Source: an uncultured Candidatus Nemicrothrix sp.
Lineage (GTDB): Bacteria > Actinomycetota > Acidimicrobiia > Acidimicrobiales > Acidimicrobilacustridaceae
Assembly: GCA_903827085.1 (NCBI GenBank)
Contig: CAIKHC010000220.1
Span: forward strand, 1-12,227
Length of the DNA: 12,227 nt
Reading direction: 5' to 3'
Translations under genes and position numbers: made by a program
Shown: piece by piece, positions 7,814 through 12,227 of the stretch
Layout: the number at the start of each line of letters is the position of its first letter
How positions within the stretch are numbered: position 1 is the stretch's first letter
The notes under the pieces: model-generated
Told to the model about the DNA's origin: nothing
The model's database searches: none
Seen by the model: only the letters and a program-made list of their open reading frames with translations

Positions 7814-7828
7814 GGAAGAAACTTCCGC
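7808..7828. promoter_or_regulatory. Palindromic operator, copy 2 (CGGAAG-AAA-CTTCCG)
   Basis: Bases 7808-7827 are identical to 3131-3150. The dyad here is 6-3-6 (7813-7818 with 7822-7827), because the outermost base of the seventh pair is C instead of G. It overlaps the putative -35 of the 1529-residue gene and lies about 50 bases before the TetR gene's GTG, so one bound dimer could influence both divergent genes. Assignment to this TetR protein rests on proximity and symmetry. Confidence 0.65.
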
Positions 7829-7834
7829 AAACTT

Positions 7835-7867
7835 CGGACAAAGAGTCCGGGATTCAGTTCCTACAAT
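7835..7867 (+). promoter_or_regulatory. Putative TetR-gene promoter with second dyad; leaderless start
   Basis: TACAAT at 7862-7867 is one base from the TATAAT consensus and ends 7 bases before the GTG at 7875, so transcription would begin at or next to the start codon. No Shine-Dalgarno sequence precedes the GTG, which fits a leaderless message as is common in actinobacteria. The only -35-like sequence, CGGACA (7835-7840), is 21 bases upstream, which is long. It forms part of a separate dyad, CGGAC (7835-7839) with GTCCG (7845-7849), which could be a weaker autoregulatory site. Confidence 0.45.
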
Positions 7868-7874
7868 CGTCACC

Positions 7875-8474
7875 GTGCCCAGAACCGTTCCCCCCGATAT
7901 CGACGACCAGATCATCGCTGCGTGCCAGGCGGAAATCGACAAGCGGGGCATTATCGGGATGCGCGTTTCCGACGTCGCAAAGGCAGCCCACACCACGGTT
8001 GCCATGATCTATCGGCGGTTTGTGGATCGCGACGGATTACTCGCCCACACCCTTGGTGCTTACTACCGACGGCGTATCTCCGAGGTTGTCGCCGTCATGG
8101 AATATCGACTTGCTCTGCCTGACCCGGTCACAATCGATGACTTTCTTAATCTCATGGCTGAACCACACCATCCCGGTGCTGAAGATCTCCATCGCAACCT
8201 TCCCCGCATCACTGTGACTGCGGCCGAAAATTTTGCATTACGCGTAATCGTCGAAAAGGTGGTCCGAGAAGGAATGCGCCGATTCGAAGACGCAGTAGAA
8301 CGCCTCGTTGACCGCATGCCACCCGACCAGCAGTTCGATCCGAGGATCTACACCTATCTCTTGGTCAACCTGACCTGGATGTACAACGACCTACGCGGCG
8401 ACGAAGCAATCAGCAACGCTCAGTTCAAAGACTTCATGCGCAAGTTGCTCGAGGACTCAAAACGCCCGACGTAG
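7875..8474 (+). CDS. TetR/AcrR-family transcriptional regulator (199 aa)
   Basis: A DNA-binding dimeric regulator, in length and layout typical of TetR proteins. The N-terminal helix-turn-helix spans ~8-60: DQIIAACQAEIDKRGIIGMR is helix 1 with the G-x-x-G/M turn, VSDVAKAAHTT is helix 2 with the turn, and VAMIYRRFVDRDGLL is the recognition helix with the family's 'IYRRF' signature. The remainder (~65-199) is a helical ligand-binding or dimerisation domain with no recognisable ligand signature. The GTG start has no ribosome-binding site but a TACAAT -10 box seven bases upstream, suggesting a leaderless transcript. It is divergent from the 1529-residue surface gene and shares with it an intergenic region of about 120 bases carrying a palindrome that recurs before the other surface gene, so it probably controls both. 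Its TAG (8472-8474) directly abuts the guaA stop codon on the other strand. Confidence 0.9.
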   Translation: MPRTVPPDIDDQIIAACQAEIDKRGIIGMRVSDVAKAAHTTVAMIYRRFVDRDGLLAHTLGAYYRRRISEVVAVMEYRLALPDPVTIDDFLNLMAEPHHPGAEDLHRNLPRITVTAAENFALRVIVEKVVREGMRRFEDAVERLVDRMPPDQQFDPRIYTYLLVNLTWMYNDLRGDEAISNAQFKDFMRKLLEDSKRPT

Positions 8475-10022
8475 TTATTCCCACTCGATCGTGCCGGGGG
8501 GCTTCGACGTGATGTCGTAGGCCACCCGATTGATGCCGGGAACCTCGTTAATGATTCGCGAGCTCATGCGCTCGAGCAGGTCATACGGAAGCCGTGCCCA
8601 ATCCGCCGTCATTGCGTCTTCACTGGTGACGGCGCGAATGATTGCCGGGTGCCCATAGGTGCGTTCGTCGCCCATGACGCCGACGGAACGAATGTCGGGA
8701 AGCACGGCGAATGCTTGCCAGATTTCACGCTCAAGGCCGGCAGCCTTGACTTCTTCACGCACGATGGCGTCGGCCTTCTGCAACATGTCGACTTTGTCAG
8801 GCGTGACCTCGCCGATAATGCGTACGCCGAGACCTGGGCCTGGGAACGGCTGACGCCACACGATTTCGTCAGGAAGACCAAGTTCGGTACCGACCTTGCG
8901 AACCTCATCTTTGAAGAGCGTCCGAAGTGGTTCGACGAGTTCGAAATCCATGTCATCGGGAAGACCGCCGACGTTGTGATGACTTTTGATCTTTGCCGCG
9001 TCTTTGGTGCCCGACTCGATGACATCGGGATACAGCGTGCCTTGCACGAGGAACTTCGCGTCCTCAAGGCCACCCTTTGCGTCTTCAAAAATCCGAATGA
9101 AAAGTTCGCCGATTGCTTTGCGCTTTTCTTCAGGATCAGTAAGGCCGGCGAGCCGTTCGAAGAATCGGTCGCCGGCGCGAACGTGAATGAGTTCAATACC
9201 TTGATGGCGTTGAAAGGTTTCGACAACCTGTTCACCCTCACCAAGGCGCATGAGGCCGGTGTCAACAAACACACACGTGAGCTGCGAACCAATTGCTTTG
9301 TGGACGAGCGCAGCAGCAACTGCTGAATCGACGCCGCCGGACAAACCGCAAATGGCGCGCCCGCTGCCAACCTGGGCACGAATGAGCTCGACCTGCGTGT
9401 CGATAATCGACGACATCGTCCACGACGGTGCGAGGCCGCAACCGTCGTAGAGGAAATGCTCGAGCAGTTCCTGGCCATGCGGCGTATGCACGACCTCCGG
9501 ATGGAACTGCACGCCGTAGCGGCGATTCTTCACATCTTCATAGGCTGCTGCGGGCGTTTCTGGTGTCGACGCCGTGACCGTTGCGCCAACCGGCGGAACG
9601 GTAATGGTGTCGAAGTGGCTCATCCAGACCGATTGCGTGCGGGGCTGTGCGGCGCTGAACAGCACGTCGTCGGCAGCAACGGTGAGTTGGGTACGACCGT
9701 ATTCACCACGGTCAGTGCGAGAAACCTCGCCACCCAAATCACGGGCGAGTAACTGCGCGCCGTAACAGATCCCCAAGATCGGAACGCCGAGTTCGTACAC
9801 GCCTTGGTCGATTGATGGCGCACCATCGACGTGCACCGAAGCAGGACCACCCGAGAAGATGATGCCCGCAGGATTTTTCGCAGCGATCTCTGCAGCAGTC
9901 AGATTGTGGCCAATGATTTCTGAGAACACATGTGCTTCACGCACGCGACGCGCAATGAGTTGTGCGTACTGCGCGCCGAAATCGACGACAAGGACGGGGC
10001 CTACCGTCGATTCAGTGTTCAA
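8475..10022 (-). CDS. guaA: GMP synthase (glutamine-hydrolysing)
   Basis: Cytosolic enzyme that converts XMP, ATP and glutamine to GMP, the last step of guanine nucleotide synthesis. It is full length at 515 residues. The N-terminal class I glutamine amidotransferase domain (~9-190) shows the catalytic triad: C86 in GICYGAQ, and H174 and E176 in FHPEV. The ATP pyrophosphatase domain has the PP-loop SGGVDS at 228-233 and the family motifs HHNVGGLP (348-355) and QPFPGPGLG (391-399). The C-terminal dimerisation domain ends in the conserved [11 protein letters not shown]. The start is TTG at 10022, only two bases after the guaB3 stop codon and with no strong ribosome-binding site, so translational coupling to guaB3 is likely; no ATG or GTG lies nearby in frame. 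The gene is convergent with the TetR gene, with no bases between the stops. Confidence 0.98.
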   Translation of the reverse strand: MNTESTVGPVLVVDFGAQYAQLIARRVREAHVFSEIIGHNLTAAEIAAKNPAGIIFSGGPASVHVDGAPSIDQGVYELGVPILGICYGAQLLARDLGGEVSRTDRGEYGRTQLTVAADDVLFSAAQPRTQSVWMSHFDTITVPPVGATVTASTPETPAAAYEDVKNRRYGVQFHPEVVHTPHGQELLEHFLYDGCGLAPSWTMSSIIDTQVELIRAQVGSGRAICGLSGGVDSAVAAALVHKAIGSQLTCVFVDTGLMRLGEGEQVVETFQRHQGIELIHVRAGDRFFERLAGLTDPEEKRKAIGELFIRIFEDAKGGLEDAKFLVQGTLYPDVIESGTKDAAKIKSHHNVGGLPDDMDFELVEPLRTLFKDEVRKVGTELGLPDEIVWRQPFPGPGLGVRIIGEVTPDKVDMLQKADAIVREEVKAAGLEREIWQAFAVLPDIRSVGVMGDERTYGHPAIIRAVTSEDAMTADWARLPYDLLERMSSRIINEVPGINRVAYDITSKPPGTIEWE

Positions 10023-10024
10023 GA

Positions 10025-11188
10025 TCAGTGACCCATTCCGACGCCCTGCGCTTTCTGCAGGACCTTTCCTTCGGTCTGCAGTGCAGGAGCAACCATAACT
10101 TCAGCCTTTTGGAATTCCTTGACTGTTTGATAGCCGCACGTGGCCATCGATGTACGAAGGGCGCCAAACAGATTCATGCGGCCATCGTTTTCGTTTGCAG
10201 GACCAACGAGAATTTCTTCGAGCGTTCCGCGAGTTGAGGTCTTGACGCGTGCACCGCGAGGAAGCGTGGGATGAAACGTTGCCATGCCCCAGTGGTAACC
10301 GCGGCCCGGAGCTTCAGACGCTGCAGCGAGCGGTGAACCGATCATGACGGCATCGGCACCGCACACGATGGCCTTGGCAATGTCGCCGCCGGTTCCCATA
10401 CCGCCGTCGGCGATGACCTGGCAGTAGACGCCGGTTTCATCGAGATGACGCATGCGGGCCGCGCGCGCATCGGCAATTGCTGTTGCTTGCGGAACACCAA
10501 GACCAAGCACTGCACGAGTGGTGCATGCATGGCCGGGACCAACACCAACAAGGACGCCGGCAGCACCGGTGCGCATGAGGTGAAGCGCAGCTTGGTACGA
10601 CGCGCAGCCACCAACAATCACGGGGATGTCGATTTCACGGACGAACTTCTTCAGGTTGAGTGGTTCGACGGTCTTTGACACGTGTTCGGCGGAAACAACT
10701 GTGCCTTGGATAACGAGTAGATCGAGTTCGGCTTCGAGAATGGCCTTCGACAGTGACTCGGTGCGCTGCGGAGTTACCGACGCACACGAGGTAACGCCAG
10801 CGGCATTGATTTCACGAATGCGCTGGGCGACAAGTTCAGGCTTGATGGGCTCCATGTAGATCTGCTGCATGCGAGCAGTGGCCTTCTCAACGTCGAGCTT
10901 GCTGATTTCCTCGAACAATGACTCGGGATCTTCGTAACGAGTCCACAAACCTTCGAGGTTCAGCACACCAACACCACCGAGTCGACCAATTTCGATCGCG
11001 GTTGCGGGGCTTACAACACCGTCCATTGCCGACGCCATGAGCGGAAGTTGGAACTTGAACGCATCGATTTCCCAAGTGATGTCGACGTCTTCGGGATCAC
11101 GCGTACGGCGGCTCGGCACGATGGCGATGTCGTCGAAGCCGTACGCACGACGACCCGACTTGCCCATTCCGATTTCGACTTCAGCCAT
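10025..11188 (-). CDS. guaB3: GuaB3-family IMP dehydrogenase-related protein
   Basis: A (beta/alpha)8 barrel protein of 387 residues in the IMP dehydrogenase/GMP reductase superfamily. The IMPDH-type active-site loop is present as [11 protein letters not shown] (215-225), with C222 in the position of the catalytic cysteine. The phosphate-binding segment includes [15 protein letters not shown] (260-274) and [12 protein letters not shown]. The N-terminal substrate region is [11 protein letters not shown]. The regulatory CBS (Bateman) pair found in canonical GuaB, after the second barrel strand, is absent, which accounts for the short length and marks the GuaB3 group. Actinobacteria usually also carry a canonical guaB; none is in this window. 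The ATG at 11188 is preceded by AAGGGA with 6 bases spacing. guaA follows after two bases. Whether it oxidises IMP here cannot be told from sequence alone, although the catalytic cysteine is kept. Confidence 0.93.
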   Translation of the reverse strand: MAEVEIGMGKSGRRAYGFDDIAIVPSRRTRDPEDVDITWEIDAFKFQLPLMASAMDGVVSPATAIEIGRLGGVGVLNLEGLWTRYEDPESLFEEISKLDVEKATARMQQIYMEPIKPELVAQRIREINAAGVTSCASVTPQRTESLSKAILEAELDLLVIQGTVVSAEHVSKTVEPLNLKKFVREIDIPVIVGGCASYQAALHLMRTGAAGVLVGVGPGHACTTRAVLGLGVPQATAIADARAARMRHLDETGVYCQVIADGGMGTGGDIAKAIVCGADAVMIGSPLAAASEAPGRGYHWGMATFHPTLPRGARVKTSTRGTLEEILVGPANENDGRMNLFGALRTSMATCGYQTVKEFQKAEVMVAPALQTEGKVLQKAQGVGMGH

Positions 11189-11283
11189 TGCTGATCCCTT
11201 CGCTCAAATCCGTCGGGGATACCCCGGGGGAGGAATGGCGGAACTGGACCACAAGGGCCCCACTCCGCTGGAAAGAGAGAACC
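11189..11283 (-). other. Intergenic region between the Nudix gene and guaB3
   Basis: Ninety-five bases separating the Nudix stop from the guaB3 start on the minus strand. It holds the guaB3 ribosome-binding site (AAGGGA, minus strand of 11200-11195). A small GGGG-ATA-CCCC dyad lies at 11215-11225, but no T-run follows it, so I do not call a terminator. I see no clear promoter or riboswitch. Cotranscription of the Nudix gene with guaB3-guaA is possible but not shown. Confidence 0.4.
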
Positions 11284-11985
11284 CTACTCTGCGAGACCGG
11301 GCGGGAGGACGGCGTTCGGCGCGTCCCAATGCGTGATCTCTGCCTGCGGATCGTGGGTTCCGGTCACGATCGAGAGGAGGTTGCGAAGCATCGCTGCGGT
11401 TGCACCCCACACCGTGTCGCCCTCAATTTCGAAGAAAAACACTGGTCGGGTGTGCTCCCCGAAGGTCCAGAGTTCCTCGCGAAACACGCCGTCGTTCAAT
11501 AATTCATAGAGCCCGACGTGCAGCACCAATTCCACCTCATCGGGAGCAGCCTGCAACGTTGGAATCACCAGATGCGGGTCGGTGATTTCCGCAACGTACG
11601 GAACAATCCATGACCGACTCGACACAGTGCGCAAATGATCGAGCTCACCGAGATGCCTCACGACGGATGGATCGAGCGCGATTTCTTCCTCGGCCTCACG
11701 AAGCGCAGTCACCCAGAGTTCCTCCCCCGGCTCTTGACGACCGCCAGGGAAACTCACCTCGCCACTATGACTGCGAAGCGCCTTTGATCGACGGGTAAGG
11801 ACCACCTGAGCGGCCCCCGTTACGTCCTCGTACAACCCTGCGAGCACGGCAGACCGAAGTGCACCATCGGCAACTTCCTGTGAACGCGGAGCAGCCGCCG
11901 AGGCCATGACGGTTCGAATCTCGGCCATCGTTGGACGACGGAGTTCTGCAGAAAGATGCGCCCAAGGCGCCGGACCACCTTCCAC
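11284..11985 (-). CDS. Nudix hydrolase, CoA pyrophosphatase type
   Basis: Probably cleaves CoA or acyl-CoA to 4'-phosphopantetheine and 3',5'-ADP. Numbering from GTG at 11985 (233 residues): the CoA-specific motif precedes the Nudix box, with LTRRS at 63-67, R71, G75 and FPGG at 79-82, matching the LLTxR[SA]-x3-R-x3-G-x3-FPGG signature. The Nudix box runs from G82 through E88, R96-E97 and E100-E101 to L104; all metal-binding glutamates are present, but A103 replaces the usual Gly. The start is uncertain. The GTG lacks a good ribosome-binding site; an ATG at 11928 is another option. The segment just upstream (GGQQQIPRPAGT) reads like the true N-terminus of the family, and a CTG at 12030 overlapping the stop of the preceding small gene would include it. 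It follows the 57-residue gene and precedes guaB3. Confidence 0.88.
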   Translation of the reverse strand: MEGGPAPWAHLSAELRRPTMAEIRTVMASAAAPRSQEVADGALRSAVLAGLYEDVTGAAQVVLTRRSKALRSHSGEVSFPGGRQEPGEELWVTALREAEEEIALDPSVVRHLGELDHLRTVSSRSWIVPYVAEITDPHLVIPTLQAAPDEVELVLHVGLYELLNDGVFREELWTFGEHTRPVFFFEIEGDTVWGATAAMLRNLLSIVTGTHDPQAEITHWDAPNAVLPPGLAE

Positions 11986-12026
11986 CGTCCCGGCAGGACG
12001 AGGAATCTGCTGCTGGCCTCCCCGAT

Positions 12027-12200
12027 TCAGGACGCGCCTGCCTGCTTTTGCTCGACGAGCGCGCGCAACAGTTCCGGCATCCCTGCGGTCTTGAGATTGG
12101 CCATGACACGACCGGGAGTGTTTTCGCCTGTCTCCCACTCCGTCCAGGCGGCAAGCAACTTCTCGGGATCGGGTGGCGGGGGTCCGGCTGACATGTCCAT
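12027..12200 (-). CDS. Small hypothetical protein (57 aa) upstream of the Nudix gene
   Basis: Function unknown. The predicted protein begins MDMSAGPPPPDPEKLLAAWT and continues with an EWETGENTPGRV turn, ANLKTAGMPELLRAL and a KQAG tail: a Pro-rich start followed by two amphipathic helices with a strongly biased, protein-like composition. The pattern 'W-x-EWE-x-G-x-x-x-PGR' then 'NLKTAG' looks like a conserved small family, though I cannot name it. ATG at 12200 is preceded by TACCCT seven bases upstream, a possible leaderless promoter; ATG at 12194 and a GTG at the window edge (12227) are alternatives. Its stop TGA overlaps a possible CTG start of the Nudix gene, so the two may be translationally coupled. 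The alternative reading of this segment as an extended N-terminus of the Nudix protein is Arg/Ser-rich and not protein-like. Confidence 0.6.
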   Translation of the reverse strand: MDMSAGPPPPDPEKLLAAWTEWETGENTPGRVMANLKTAGMPELLRALVEQKQAGAS

Positions 12201-12227
12201 ACACGCAAGGGTAGCGACAAGACTCAC

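Noticed and set aside
8649..9326. 225-residue open frame on the plus strand inside guaA
   Set aside because: It lies wholly antisense to guaA, whose motifs are intact from end to end; long antisense frames are common opposite GC-rich genes.
11215..11225. GGGG-ATA-CCCC dyad upstream of guaB3 as a terminator or riboswitch part
   Set aside because: Four base pairs only, no T-run, and no wider structure that I can recognise.
12031..12204. N-terminal extension of the Nudix protein to 12204
   Set aside because: This extension is Arg/Ser-rich and not protein-like, and it overlaps the much better 57-residue frame.

Overview
The window looks like a chromosomal segment of a moderately GC-rich actinobacterium. 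The evidence is the C-terminus of a luciferase-like (probably F420-dependent) oxidoreductase, a GuaB3-type IMP dehydrogenase relative next to guaA, surface proteins ending in LPxTG sorting signals, and at least one probable leaderless start. A class such as Acidimicrobiia would fit, but that is inference from gene content only.

Layout from left to right. Positions 1-149 (+) hold the end of the oxidoreductase gene. Positions 205-3072 (-) encode a 955-residue sortase-type surface protein with an Ig domain, an NHL/SMP-30-like propeller and five Ig-like repeats. Positions 3163-7752 (-) encode a second, 1529-residue sortase-type protein with an apparent seven-repeat propeller, a Cna-B/SdrD-like domain and five CshA-type fibril repeats. 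A TetR-family regulator (7875-8474, +) is transcribed divergently from the second surface gene. The right third is a minus-strand group: a 57-residue hypothetical protein (12200-12027), a Nudix CoA pyrophosphatase (about 11985-11284), guaB3 (11188-10025) and guaA (10022-8475). Coding density is very high and no gap exceeds 130 bases.

The most notable feature is regulatory. An identical 20-base sequence containing the dyad CGGAAG-AAA-CTTCCG occurs exactly twice, once upstream of each surface-protein gene. In both places it overlaps the same putative -35 element (GGAATC on the minus strand), followed by exactly 17 bases and the same -10-like hexamer TACGGT. Together with the adjacent TetR gene this suggests a compact regulon: one regulator switching two cell-wall-anchored, probably disulfide-stapled adhesins or fibrils. 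The predicted transcription start also shows that the second surface gene begins at the GTG at 7752, not at a TTG inside the operator.

The right-hand genes are housekeeping: GMP synthesis from XMP (guaA), an IMP dehydrogenase-like enzyme directly upstream, and CoA-ester clean-up by the Nudix enzyme. guaA and the TetR gene converge tail to tail with no base between their stop codons.
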